Positions 1 through 9,482 are shown, counted from the first letter of the stretch. The stretch is 64,000 nt of DNA from Pollenia angustigena (GCA_930367215.1 OV884058.1:174016478-174080477); one strand, 5' to 3'. Notes: generated by a model from the sequence alone, not told the origin. Numbers and translations: made by a program.

Positions 1-76
1 ACAGTTTATCGGTCCAATAAATTTATGTTGACATTAGGTAACAGACAGTTTGTCGATACATTGAGAAAATGGCCAT
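1..76. mobile_element. MITE end, cut by the window start
   Basis: The first 76 bases nearly match 60640-60715, the right end of a complete element at 60374-60715. They finish on the same terminal motif, TGAGAAAATGGCCAT. The left part lies outside the window. There are only a few base differences between the copies. No coding capacity is seen. Confidence 0.7.
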
Positions 77-130
77 AAGAGTGTTAACTAGCCTTAAAGA
101 AAGTAAAAAAATACCCTTAGGGCATTTTAT

Positions 131-364
131 ATTTCTAGAGACGCGGAACCTTTTGTTTACCGCCGCAATGACATGTTATACCCAAACTTAAAAAAAATAG
201 CGCAGAAATTCTTTAGTTTTCAAATTAATTCTGTGGCATCTGAGAGACTATTTTCCATCCCAGGTCTGGTTCAAACGGACTTGGGAAATCTTCTATCTCC
301 GCAAAAGTTGAGAAAATGTTGTTTTTTAAACAAAAATCTTATTAATGTTAATTTTACATATTAA
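131..364 (+). pseudogene. hAT transposase, C-terminal dimerisation domain fragment
   Basis: This frame is open from about the codons for AEPFVY to a TAA stop at 362-364. It reads YPNLKKIAQKFF, then SVASERLFSIPG, then LSPQKLRK. This is the hAT C-terminal dimerisation block: the SxxSERLFSxxG signature, followed by an L-P-x-K-x-x-x-L segment. A full transposase has several hundred residues; here only about 75 remain, with stops upstream (the frame has TAG and TAA before position 110). The DDE-like catalytic residues are absent. A second hAT is inserted directly after the stop codon. The product would be inactive. Confidence 0.8.
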
Positions 365-472
365 TAATAAACAGAGAAGACAAAAAAAGCAATATTCAAT
401 ACTTAACCAGCAAAACGATATTATAAAAAGAGCAACAAAAATTTGATAAAACAGCAAAAAAATCACTAAAAA

Positions 473-824
473 ATGTTTTATTCTAATTCTTCCACATCAT
501 CAAAATTATTACAATATACCATAATGTGGGCTTTTATGTTTTCAAATTTTCATTTTCTACGTCGATCTGCTAAAAGCGTTCTGTATAAAGAGAAGCTTCT
601 TACTACATCGACGGAGGTTGACGGTGCAAATTTTAATTTGAGAATTTTATTAGAGGACAAACTTTTAACATATTCATCTTTTGGAACAGTACAAGACTCT
701 AAAATATATTTTATTTCCAAAAACTGCTGATATCCGGGATTTCTTTTTAATATTTTCTCAAATTTCTTTTCATATTGTTGGTCCCCGATCTTGCATAATC
801 CGTCAAAAACTGTTGATAAAGCCG
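473..824 (-). pseudogene. hAT transposase C-terminal segment
   Basis: On the minus strand the frame reads KIGDQQYEKKFEKILKR, then FAPSTSVDVVRSFSLYRTLL, then an in-frame stop, then FENIKAHIMVYCN. This matches the end of CGGBP1-group hAT transposases, where FAP-S-DVERSFS-YK-LL precedes a short tail ending in YCN. The canonical Glu of DVERSFS is replaced by Val here. The premature stop just after LLADRRRK, and separation from the preceding segment by a SINE, show that it is dead. It completes the inner hAT on the C-terminal side. Confidence 0.75.
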
Positions 825-827
825 TGT

Positions 828-974
828 GCCCCGGTAGCCTAGCTGGTAGCGAGTTAGTCTATCAGCGCAGGGGTCGCGGGTTCGATTCCCGCCAGAGACT
901 CTGGTTTCTTTCCTTCAGACAAGCATAGAGCTTCGCGGGATTAGCTTAGGAAATTTAACAAAAAAAAAAAAAAA
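828..974 (+). mobile_element. tRNA-derived SINE with poly-A tail
   Basis: The head contains a full RNA polymerase III box A, TAGCCTAGCTGG (835-846), and a full box B, GGTTCGATTCC (879-889), spaced as in a tRNA. About 60 unrelated bases follow, then a poly-A run (960-974). The first bases GCCCCGG have no matching acceptor-stem 3' half, so this is not a functional tRNA. A second copy lies on the minus strand at 23340-23509. The SINE interrupts the inner hAT coding remnant between its middle and C-terminal segments. No clear TSD was found. Confidence 0.75.
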
Positions 975-984
975 TTAATGCTCT

Positions 985-1210
985 CTGAAATTAATAAACC
1001 CGGAGTTGGAATTTTTTATAGCAACCAAAATGTTTGCAAAATTATATTTTAGAAATGCAAGTTGAGAACTTAGTTCGGAGTTTTCAAATATTTTTTTTGG
1101 ATTGCACAATTGAGTCGGCATCTTGACTGTCAAGTTCTAAAACAACGGCTTTAACTTCTTCAAGATGTTCAGCGTAGTACATTGCCGCTTCTAAAGCCCT
1201 TATGACACTA
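985..1210 (-). pseudogene. hAT transposase middle segment
   Basis: The minus strand is open through ALEAAMYYAEHLEEVKAV, then LELDSQDADSIVQ, then LAFLKYNFANILVAIKN. In CGGBP1-group hAT transposases the equivalent stretch follows the PTRWGTWL motif and precedes the C-terminal domain. The SINE at 828-974 lies between this segment and the next. Coding beyond about 1210 is lost in AT-rich sequence. Confidence 0.65.
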
Positions 1211-1697
1211 CATTTTTTATTAATTTATTGATACAGAATTGATAGAAAGAAACAGTTAATGCTAGAAAGAGCAAACTATAAAAAATTTAAACAAATTTTT
1301 TTAGTTTTTTTTCTCTTGTTATGCTTTTGTTTCAGGGATGGCGTTGAGAATTTTTAAAATTGTACCAACAACATATAAAAATTGTACCTAATTGTACTTA
1401 AAGATTATTTTAGTTGAAATTAATTTTATTTATGTTCTAAAAAAACACCACAAAAAGGTATTATAAATCTTAGATTAAAAAGGATCAACAAAAAAGTACA
1501 ATTGAAAGAACTTAGCCATCCCTGTTCTGTTAATTTTATTAAATGTTGCCAACTTTTTATTTATGAGAAACCTAAAAACAAAAAACGGTAAATCGCTTAC
1601 TTTGCCCATAAACCGCTGATTTAGCAACACTTTTATTATTTCAAGCTTGAAATGTCAATTTTAAGTTGAACAGTTTTACATTTTTTTTGACATAACT
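1211..1697. other. AT-rich stretch without recognised gene
   Basis: No reading frame, TIR pair or polymerase III box is recognised here. It separates two hAT-related fragments and is probably an insertion or a decayed part of the inner hAT. Confidence 0.4.
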
Positions 1698-2012
1698 TCA
1701 TTTTTTTATCGATAACTTTAGTAAAATTTTTGATAGTTTGCCATTTATCTTAACAAAGCTGAACCTTTCGCACTTGGTTAATTGTTCTATTACTTTATAT
1801 TTGCACTGTTCACCAAAACTTGAACAATGTATTAAAAATGTAGTGTCAAAAGAACTTAACCAAGTACCCCAACGAGTTGGGCATGGAGACGGTGGAAGTA
1901 CAATATTAGGATTCATTTTTAGAAAGAGTTGTTTTCTCCGCGGTGCCTGTAAAAATTTTGTGTTTGTAACATATATTTTTAACATATCGCTCATTTGCTG
2001 CAAGACCGGCAT
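1698..2012 (-). pseudogene. hAT transposase fragment with PTRWGTWL motif
   Basis: The minus-strand frame holds FLQAPRRKQLFLK, then LPPSPCPTRWGTWL, then FGEQCKYKVIEQLTKCE. The segment K-FL-AP-R followed by PTRWGTW is diagnostic for the core of CGGBP1-like hAT transposases. Both ends overlap in content with neighbouring segments: KNIFLK is also encoded at about 5035, and the region after WGTWL is also represented at 985-1210. It may therefore belong to a second, related hAT copy rather than the inner element itself. Confidence 0.6.
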
Positions 2013-2350
2013 AGCTCAAAAAATGGAGTTAGAGATGCAGCATTGTTCGCTTTCTTTTTCTTTATATTGTGTATTAAATTCATCTTTATATCTTATATAC
2101 TTTCCCAGTTTGAAGAGAATGTGTCTTCCTTTTTCTAAGTAGTTAGAGCAAATCAAAAACTTTAAATGCGTTTATCTCGAAATGGATTTTTTTGAGTTAT
2201 TTAATATGTATGTTTATATTAAAAATACGCAAGAACTTTCAAGTTCTTTTTAATACACTCTTAATCCATTTTATATAATTTTATTATAGAATTCTGTTTA
2301 ATAGAGAAATATTTGTCATAAAATTCTTTTACTATTAAAAATCATATTAA

Positions 2351-3616
2351 AACAAGTTAGAGTGCTATATTCGGCTGTGCCGAATCTTTGATACCCTCCA
2401 CCGACAGTTCGAATGTTTAAGGAGTAATATCTGTATGATGTTATTATTATCTTAAACTGTGACGATTTGTTATTAATTATGGATTTAGGCGACTAAACTG
2501 TTTTCCGGTAGTAGGGTTTATATGGGGCCTAGGGTAAATTATGGACCGATCTTCACGAAATTTCACAGTCTTTTTCCCAGCTCTATAAAACTTTGATGTA
2601 CCAAATTTTTTTATGATAGCATTATTTTTTACGGATTTAGGCGTACTAAACTGTTTTCCGGGAGTAGGGTTTATATGGGGCCCAGGGTAAATTATGGACC
2701 TATCTTCACGAAATTACACAATTTTATTTCTTGTCCAATAAAACTTTGATGTACCAAATTCTGTTATGATAGCATTATTTTTTACGTTTTTAGGCGTACT
2801 AAGTTGTTTTCCGGGAGTAAAGTTTATATGGGGCCTATGGTAAATTATGAACCGATCTTCATGAAATTTCAAAGATTTATTTTTAGTTCTATAAAACTTT
2901 GATGTACCAAATTTTGTTATGATAGCATTATTTTTTACGTTTTTAGGCGTACTAAGTTGTTTTCCGGAAGTAGGTTTTATATGGGGCCTATGGTAAATTA
3001 GGGACCGATCTTCACGAAACTTAACAGTTTAATTTCTAGTCCTATGTAACTGTGACTTGCCAAAATTTGTAATGATAGCATTGTTAGTTAGGGTTTTAGG
3101 CTTAATATACTGTTTTCCGGGAGTAGGGCTTATATGGGGCCTAGGGTAAATTATTGACGGATCTTAACGAAATTTCACAGCGTGATTTCCAGTTGAATAA
3201 AACGAATTGTTGCGAAATCTTATATCATTCTGTGCATTTTTCCACCATTTATGTTAGTTTTTGTAACAAAATTATCAATTTTTTTTAGGTGGTGGTTCCA
3301 CATTTTGATTCATAGCTCAGATCCTATTGAACCGATTTTGCTGAATTTCAATCCCAAACTGCTTAGGATAACTACAAGCAATTTGACACCAAGTTTGTTG
3401 ATTTCTTTTGAGTTTTTCGAAAGTGAGCGTGTTTTCAACAGACGGACAGACGGACAGACGGACAGACAGACGGACATGGCTAAATCGACTTAAAATTACT
3501 CAAGGACCCAGAATATATATACTTTATAGGGTCTGAGATGAATAGTAAAAAAGTTTCACACGGAATGACAAACTGAATATACCCTCTTCACAACTAATTG
3601 TGGTGGAGGGTATAAA
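2351..3616. repeat. interspersed repeat with ATACCC ends and internal minisatellite
   Basis: The repeat begins AACAAGTTAGAGTGC, followed by ATACCCTCCACC, and ends with the inverted GGTGGAGGGTATA. It carries about five 153-bp tandem units (2481-3245), then a (GACR)n microsatellite (about 3440-3476), then TGGCTAAATCGACT. Purine-pyrimidine (GTCY)n runs of this kind are known in fly mini-me/DINE-1-like repeats; assignment to that group is inference. Related copies are at 29657-30367, 48950-49517 and 62724-63303. Confidence 0.65.
2481..3245. repeat. five tandem units of about 153 bp
   Basis: Units start near 2481, 2633, 2786, 2938 and 3091, each with TTTAGGC, then GTTTTCCGG-AGTAG, then TATATGGGGCC, then TTATGATAGCATT. 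The period is 152-153 bp. Units differ by a few percent from one another. Confidence 0.8.
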
Positions 3617-3674
3617 AACGACTTTTAAATTCTTGCGTTTTCGATTTCCAGAACACCTCTGATTAATAGTTATA

Positions 3675-5026
3675 CAGTATTCCACGGATAATTACCTCGA
3701 CAAAAATGCCAATATTTTTGGGTAATTATGCGGGGTAAGCATTTAAACGAATTCGCTTAACTACCTCATTGAGGTAATTAAGCGAACACGTTTAAATACC
3801 TTAGTGAGGTAATTAAACGTATTTATTTACAAGATACCTTAACTTTAATGTATTGAAAAAAAGTTCAGACATAGGAATGTTTAGATGAATCAGCTAAATA
3901 TAAAGAGATAGCAATTAAAAATAATGGAATTTGTTGCCTTAAATTTTATCTGTAATGCTTTTTGAGATGTCCTGTCATATCCTACTAACAATAGCGTACT
4001 CATACATACCAACTAATGATCAGGGAAACCGTAGAATTTTAGTATCGACTTGTTTGGGAATTATTTGCATATTTAAGCTATTGCTGCATTTTCATTGCAC
4101 ACATATTTCACGTTTTTGAAGAAATATTTTATACAGGTTCAGCAAATAAAAAAAAATTTTTTAATTCTGGTTAACATATGAATTTCCTGTTGATTTAATA
4201 ACCCCATCTTCATTTAATTTTCACTCTACAATTGTAAGCCAAAGCTAGGCCAAAGATAAATGTTATTCAACTGTTAAGTTTTATAGTTATGTGTTATAAG
4301 CAAAAATTAAGGAAAAAGCAAATATGTTAATTTGTGCTGATTCCTAGATATCTGAACGCATCGTTTAGTAAGCCGATTGAATCGTGACCGTCCGACCATC
4401 TCGCTGATTGTCTGTCCATGAAAATCTTGTGCGGAAAGTTTTTGGATGATTTGATAAAATTTGGTAAATACGTTTTAATTATCATAAGAAAGAAACCTAT
4501 GTACATAAATTGTGAGAATCGGTCTATAATTAAAATTTACTGCAAAATAAATATGGTTGAATCAGTTTAGATTTAAAAATACAGCTTCCACTCGGATATC
4601 AATCACTAAAATATGCAAGCTATTTAGCGACATTTCCTTTAGATAATATTCAGCACATATAACTCTTATATTAATCTTAACCTCATAACATTACTTTATT
4701 CTGGTGAGCCCAGAATAAAGTTTATTAAAATGTAAATATTAATTTGTATAATATTTTGCTTTCAAATAAGCCAAATGTATTATTTTAGGTATATTTTTTT
4801 GTTATTTTAAAAAAGTACTGAGGCAATTAAACGAATGAAATTTAGGTGTAATTTTGTTTTGGGACTTAAATTTTTAAGGCAATTACCCGAATTGGGTAAT
4901 TAAGCGTAAGGCAATTAAACGTGCATTTTTGTTTGAAAAATGGAAGAAAAAAAACGGGGATTTAAAATTCAAGGTAAATAACCGTGAAAGGCATTTAAGC
5001 GTGGGGTAATTAACGGGGTTATACTG
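3675..5026. mobile_element. TA-flanked element with many subterminal GGTAATTAARCG repeats
   Basis: The ends CAGTATTCC-CGG-TAATTACC and GGTAATTAACGGGGTTATACTG are imperfect inverted repeats flanked by TA (3673-3674 and 5027-5028), as for Tc1/mariner/pogo elements. Within about 200 bp of each end the motif GGTAATTAARCG or GGCAATTAAACG recurs in both orientations. No transposase frame is seen in 1.35 kb. It lies inside the inner hAT. Confidence 0.7.
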
Positions 5027-5029
5027 TAT

Positions 5030-5475
5030 TTACCTTTAAGAAAATATTTTTAACATTGGAAATCAATTTATTGACATTTTCAAAGTTTGTTCGAATGAAT
5101 TCAGCTAATCGATGAAAACTATGTTCCAAACATGTTAAATGAAGCATTTTCGTATACATTGCCTTTAGAGAAGTATTCGACATAGCATATATGCAGCTGC
5201 ATCCGTTACTACAAGTAACACTTTGTTATATTTGACGCTTAAATACAGAAAATTAATATCTAATCTAAACTCGATTTCTTTTTTACTTTACCATCTGGCC
5301 ACAATATTTGAAACGAATCATTACAAAATGCTGCAATAGATGCGCCATTTGTCGTTTCAAGTACTTGAATATTCCATAAATAAGATTTATTGACTTTCAA
5401 TTCTTCTAAGACTCCAAAAATAAAATTTGCAACATATCTCTGTTCGCTGTCTGTAATTTCATCTACAGAAATCAA
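5030..5475 (-). pseudogene. hAT transposase catalytic-core segment
   Basis: The minus strand reads ISVDEITDSEQRYVANFIFG, then VLLVVTDAAAYM, then, after a frameshift, MLHLTCLEHSFHRLAEFIR. In hAT transposases the DE-TD block supplies the first catalytic Asp, the TD-A-YM block the second, and the HxxCxxHxxHxxxE segment follows. Stops between about 5240 and 5260, and the frame change near 5170, show decay. Removing the pogo-like insert (5480-6261) and one TA joins this to the N-terminal segment in frame across DKYILISVDE. Confidence 0.8.
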
Positions 5476-5479
5476 TATA

Positions 5480-6261
5480 CAGTCGAACTTCCCTATAATG
5501 AATCTCCACGGGGACAGACAATTATTTCACTATATAGAAACTTCATTATAAAGAAATTTTTTTTTGTTTTTTGTTTTTTATTTATTTAAAATAATCAGGT
5601 ATTTTTGTTTCAACTACATTTTTCCATTTTTCTTTATCAATAAAAGCTTCAATTACATTAAGACATTTAAATACATTTGTCGAAACGTTGCTCTCCATCT
5701 CCAAAAAATTTCGTAGTACATCAAGTGGAGAGGGAACGTGTTCTAATGTAGGTGACGTTTGATCAATATTTGCTAACAATAATATATGTGAACAAGTGTA
5801 CTAAAATAAAGCTGCAAAAATAGTTCACTATATGGAGACAAAAACACACGTAAAATGTATTTTTGGTGGCAAAATTTTGTTAATTGTAAAAAAAAAAAAA
5901 TTAACTGTATGGAAATTCATTATACGAACTCGGTCAACTGATGTTAAAAGTCAAATCATTAACTTTTTTGTTTTCATTTACGGTACATTTATTTTCTTAA
6001 TAAATAGTGTTGCTAACAAGTGTTAAATAAAGCTGCAAAAAAAAGTTCACTATATGGAGACAAAAACACAAGTAAAATGTATTTTTGGTTCCAAAATTTT
6101 GTTCATTGTAAAGAAAAATTCAAAATTTTATGGAAATTCATTATACGGAGATCAAAATACGTTGAACGTTGAAAGTGGAACGAAAAGGTTGTGTTATTGA
6201 TTTAAGTTCATAATAAGGAGAACTTCATTGTATAGAAGTTCACTATAAGGAAGTTCGACTG
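5480..6261 (-). mobile_element. pogo/Tigger-like element with TA TSD
   Basis: Inverted ends CAGTCGAACTTCC (5480) and GGAAGTTCGACTG (6261) are flanked by TA (5478-5479 and 6262-6263). TA targets and CAGT-type ends are typical of the Tc1/mariner-pogo superfamily. A C-terminal transposase fragment (5582-5779) has the matching orientation. Internal copies of the motif TTCACTATA-GGA lie in both orientations near the ends. It interrupts the inner hAT transposase and is 782 bp long, so it is a deletion derivative. Confidence 0.85.
5582..5779 (-). pseudogene. pogo/Tigger transposase C-terminal fragment (likely)
   Basis: The 65-residue frame reads PSPLDVLRNFLEMESNVS, then VFKCLNVIEAFID. Tigger and pogo transposases commonly end with an acidic region followed by helices of the form A-L-A-L-xx-xx-FLE...LN-xE. 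The match is short and approximate. The DDE catalytic domain and N-terminal DNA-binding domain are absent. The location within a TA-flanked CAGT-ended element supports the call. Confidence 0.5.
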
Positions 6262-6652
6262 TATATTTGTCTTTGGCTGCTTGACGCATTTTTTCTATAG
6301 ATTCCCTATACAATTCTGGTATGTATTTCTGGCGAATGCAAGTTTTAGACAGAACCGGCATTTGAGAATATTTCTCAATGACATATTTTAAACTAGGAGA
6401 ACTTAATTTTTTTATTGGTATATTGGATTCTAACAATGCTTTACAAAGATCCTTTTCAAATGTTGTGGCAGTTGGAGTCACTGGATATTCCGTAATTAGT
6501 TTCTGTGGATGGTTCTCTTGCTTAGAAGATGTCAATTGGTGTTTCCCACATCTTATATGTTGATCCACATTAGACTTTTTCGAACAATTTATTTTGCAGC
6601 AGCATATATTGTAAAAGGAGCCAATTTTCTTAAATTTTAAAGACACCTTCAT
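6262..6652 (-). pseudogene. hAT transposase N-terminal BED-like zinc finger segment
   Basis: The minus-strand frame starts MKVSLKFKKIG and contains CCCKINCSKKSNVDQHIRCG followed by KHQ. This is a BED-type C2H2 finger as found in CGGBP1 and related hAT transposases (Cys pair, then His near IRxxKH). It continues with DLCKALLESNIPIKKLS, then LKYVIEKYSQMPVLS, then YIPELYRESIEKMRQA, the conserved linker of this group. The frame runs into the pogo-like insert at 6261. An ATG at 6650-6652 is the natural start. This is the best-preserved part of the inner hAT. Confidence 0.8.
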
Positions 6653-6792
6653 ATGTTTTTACCATTATAAATAATAAATTTCTATTACTTTTCTTTTTCG
6701 GCATTTTTTAAACTTTTTTATTTATTTCTATTTTTAACAGCCTGCAATGATTTCTGTTGATTGTTTTTAAAATGAAAACAGAGTTGCAAAAA

Positions 6793-6844
6793 GGTAGTAA
6801 CAAGGCGAATTCACTTTTATAGAGGAATTCGCCTTGGTAGTAAC
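6793..6844. mobile_element. tiny palindromic insertion with 8-9 bp duplication
   Basis: A 36-bp inverted repeat with arms CAAGGCGAATTC (6801-6812) and GAATTCGCCTTG (6825-6836) lies between two copies of GGTAGTAAC (6793-6801 and 6836-6844). Related CCAAGGCGAATT ends occur near 15218, 16428, 21868, 23131 and 24100. It looks like a minimal hAT-type derivative inside the inner hAT 5' region. Confidence 0.55.
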
Positions 6845-7089
6845 ATACAAAGTTTTTAATACAAAAATGAGAATTTAAAAAAAAAAATCCAAAAAAATGC
6901 AACACCATTGTAAAAGAAGCAAAAACAGCAGGTTTTATAAAAAACAGCTAAAAAAGCAAAATAAGCATTTTAGTCTTCTCTGATAATAAAATTCCTATGG
7001 CGTTATTTTTGTAAAAAAATGTTAACTTTTTGTTCATTTTATCATGAACTTAAATTTAATTTTTTTTATCCCGTTAATTTTCAAATATT

Positions 7090-8222
7090 AAAAATCTCTT
7101 ACACAGCACAATCGAACAGACTCATCGAATAGTAAATGTCATAAGAAAAGCATTTGAAGAAAATAAATATTGCTCAGCACTCTTTATCGATGTTTCGCAA
7201 GCTTCTGATAAAGTCTGGCATGAAGGCTTATTGCATAAATTGAAGCAAAATTTACCAGAAAACACACACAAGCTGCTAGAAAGCTACTTAGTCGGTCGTC
7301 AATTTATTATTAAAGAAGGAAATTTCTTAAGTTCACCTCAGCCCATTGCCGCTGGAGTCCCACAAGGCAGCATCCTGGGTCCCCTATTATACTTAATTTA
7401 TACTTCGGCCATGCCAACAAGCAACTATACACAAACTTCAACATTTGCAGACGATACAGCTTTTCTAAGCGTCCACGCGTTACTTACAGCATCATATATT
7501 TCAACTAGAAATATGGTAACGACAATGGAGGATAATGGTCAATGAGCAAAAATGCGTACATATAACATTCACTTTGCGCCGGGAATCTTGCCCCCCTATT
7601 ACAATCAATAATCAAATAATTCCTCAACATTCGCATGTAAAATATCTCGGTATACATTTGGATCGGCGATTAACGTGGAAATGCCATATAGAGGCAAAAT
7701 TAACTCAAATGAAACTAAAAGCCATTCAAATTCATTGGCTTATTGGAAGAAATTCTGTCCTTAGTCTCGATTGCTACGGTTTTCAACTATGGCCTCTAAT
7801 ATCGACAAAATTCAAAGGCGCCAAAATAAACTTCTTCGAATAATCGCAGCAGCTGCCTGGTATGTTAAAAACTCAAACATTCATAAGGATCTCAATGTGC
7901 CATTAGTTAAAACTATGATTACAAAATATACAATAAAATATTTAAAAAGGCTTGAACAACACCCAAATCCACTAGCTCGAAATATTTTAAATCATGGCGG
8001 CCACACTCCCTTAAGAAGAAGAGACACTGCAGCACTTACCCAATTAGATGAGCGATAAACACCTATAAAAGTGAACAGAACCCGTGATGAAGAAAAGTTT
8101 GTCTGGCACTGGCAGGACATAAAATAACGTATTAGGTTAAGATTTGATTAATTATTGTTAGTTCATATTTAATATATGAAGATTCAATAAAAATAATGAC
8201 AAAAAAAAATAAAATAATAAAA
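7090..8222 (+). mobile_element. 5'-truncated jockey-clade LINE
   Basis: Reverse-transcriptase coding starts abruptly near 7096 without a preceding endonuclease. The segment ends in an A-rich tail (about 8187-8222) after AATAAA-like sequence. Loss of the 5' part and an A-rich end are the usual product of target-primed reverse transcription. It lies in the 3' part of the outer hAT. No TSD could be defined. Confidence 0.8.
7096..8058 (+). pseudogene. jockey-type LINE reverse transcriptase, C-terminal part
   Basis: Successive frames read HSTIEQTHRIVNVI, FIDVSQASDKVWH (first catalytic Asp; Phe of AFDKVWH is Ser), AGVPQGSILGPLLYLIYTS, and TFADDTAFLS (the FADD catalytic pair of jockey elements). 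After a frameshift near 7540 come KYLGIHLDRRLTWKCHI and WLIGRNSVLSLD. After another shift near 7790, with a small deletion, come NIDKIQRRQNKLLRI and AWYVKN. These are RT blocks followed by the conserved jockey C-terminus. Endonuclease, Gag and early RT blocks are missing. It is non-functional. Confidence 0.88.
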
Positions 8223-8357
8223 AATTACTCTACATGAATTTTGTTAATGTGTACTTGAATTCAAAATCAATATACGTATTGGTATCGATATCGGCGATAT
8301 TTTTTTTTTTTTAATATCGGTATCGTATCGGCAACAAGACGTATCGTTACACCCCTA

Positions 8358-9482
8358 ATTTAAACACTACATTGACAATGCAGGCATATTTCTCTTGGAC
8401 CCCGACCAACATTTTAGATGATCTTCGTTTATTATTTGTGCGATCGGCACAGGGCCAAATCATGTTTTAACTGTAGTATTTGCATCCGATCTTAGCAAAA
8501 CTTTTTTTTTTTTTTGTAAACACTTAATGGTTAAAGTATTCATTACAAAACAAATAATTTCGGGTCGTTTTTAAAACCATTGAAGTGTAAAACAAAACTA
8601 AAGGTTATTTTCTTAAAGAAATATTTTTTTTTTTTTTTTTTAAAGAAAAAAAAAACAATATTAAGGTCAAAAACTTTTAAACGTTAAACTCTGCTGCTGA
8701 TCATGGTACTTTTTAACAAGCTGATAGATCATTTTAACGGAAATGTTAACCATATGAAAAATAAAATATTTGAAAAAAAAACTTTAAGCAAAAAAACACA
8801 GTTCTGAAACTAATTGACTTTGAATTATGAGAATTTTCTTCTTGAAAATAGTTTTTTTATAAACCTTGGCATCGTGCTTTAAGTAGGTCAAGTTGTAAAA
8901 CATGAAACTACTTACGAAGGTAACAACAATTTGTTGGAAGAACATTTTTAATGGATAAAACTGTGATAAAAATTAGCAAGAAAATTTGTTTACTAGAAAT
9001 TTTCTTAAATCCATTTGTATGTTTCAAAAAAAAAAAAAAAAACAGGATTTAAAAATGGATTTATAGTTTTTTATTGGGATGCTTTGACTAAATACCAAGC
9101 AACTAGCACAAGTGTTTTATTTGCCCAGAACAATTCGGTGGTAACAAGATTAAGAATGAAGAATTTTTTTAAGATGTACCAAAGACAAATAGCAAAAAAA
9201 ACCATTGATAAAATACCTGACAAACGCTGAAATCGCAAAGGCCCACCTCTACCACCACAACAAATACAGACAATCTAACAAACTAAAAGGACCTTCAGGT
9301 ACACAGTATTAAAAATATAAAATGGCCTGGCAATTTTTCAAACAGCATTAGTGCAGCTCAAGCAGGCAGCAGGAGACAACACATCCTTCACAAACTTTCA
9401 AGAACTGTTAAGAAGAATTAAAAAAAAAACTTAAATATTTTTAAAGCAAAATAAAATTTTTCTTAGCAAAATCCTTAAAATC
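8358..9482. other. AT-rich DNA with homopolymer runs, no gene recognised
   Basis: Long T runs (about 8504-8515 and 8624-8641) and A runs are present. The frame 9015-9230 has no recognisable domain. Around 9230-9420 the composition is less AT-rich and reads like untranslated leader for the candidate gene at 9483. Confidence 0.4.

Larger units (their letters stand above)
2230..3660. mobile_element. MITE, split by a minisatellite-bearing repeat
   Basis: The flanks 2230-2350 and 3617-3660 together match the uninterrupted element at 53769-53945. Shared runs include TTCTGTTTAATAGAGAAATA and CGATTTCCAGAACACC. The intact relative has inverted ends with a GAAATCGAA core. Here the repeat at 2351-3616 was inserted near the 3' third. 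Confidence 0.6.
372..6982 (-). mobile_element. hAT element with 8-bp TSD, host of several nested insertions
   Basis: The element starts CAGAGAAGAC at 372 and ends with the inverted copy GTCTTCTCTG at 6982. It is flanked by identical 8-bp duplications ATAATAAA at 364-371 and 6983-6990, which fit the hAT target consensus nTnnnnAn. Minus-strand transposase pieces occur in the right order: BED-like zinc finger (6262-6652), catalytic core (5030-5475), middle (985-1210) and C-terminus (473-824). The pieces resemble the insect and vertebrate hAT group related to CGGBP1. Insertions at 5480-6261, 3675-5026, 2230-3660, 828-974 and 6801-6836 break it. It is inactive. Confidence 0.85.
77..8357 (+). mobile_element. 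outer hAT element, heavily interrupted; left end not seen
   Basis: The plus-strand transposase C-terminus (131-364) is followed, beyond a nested hAT (372-6982) and a LINE (about 7090-8222), by an end that reads on the minus strand TAGGGGTGTAACGATACG (up to 8357). TAGGGG-type ends are usual for hAT elements. The next eight bases, ATTTAAAC, fit the hAT target consensus nTnnnnAn. A related end lies at 31343-31430. That the C-terminus and the 8357 end belong to one element is inferred from order and orientation; the left end is missing. Confidence 0.55.

Noticed and set aside
828..900. Possible functional tRNA gene (perfect box A and box B)
   Set aside because: The acceptor stem does not close, the sequence runs into a poly-A tail, and a second copy has the same structure. 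It is better explained as a SINE.
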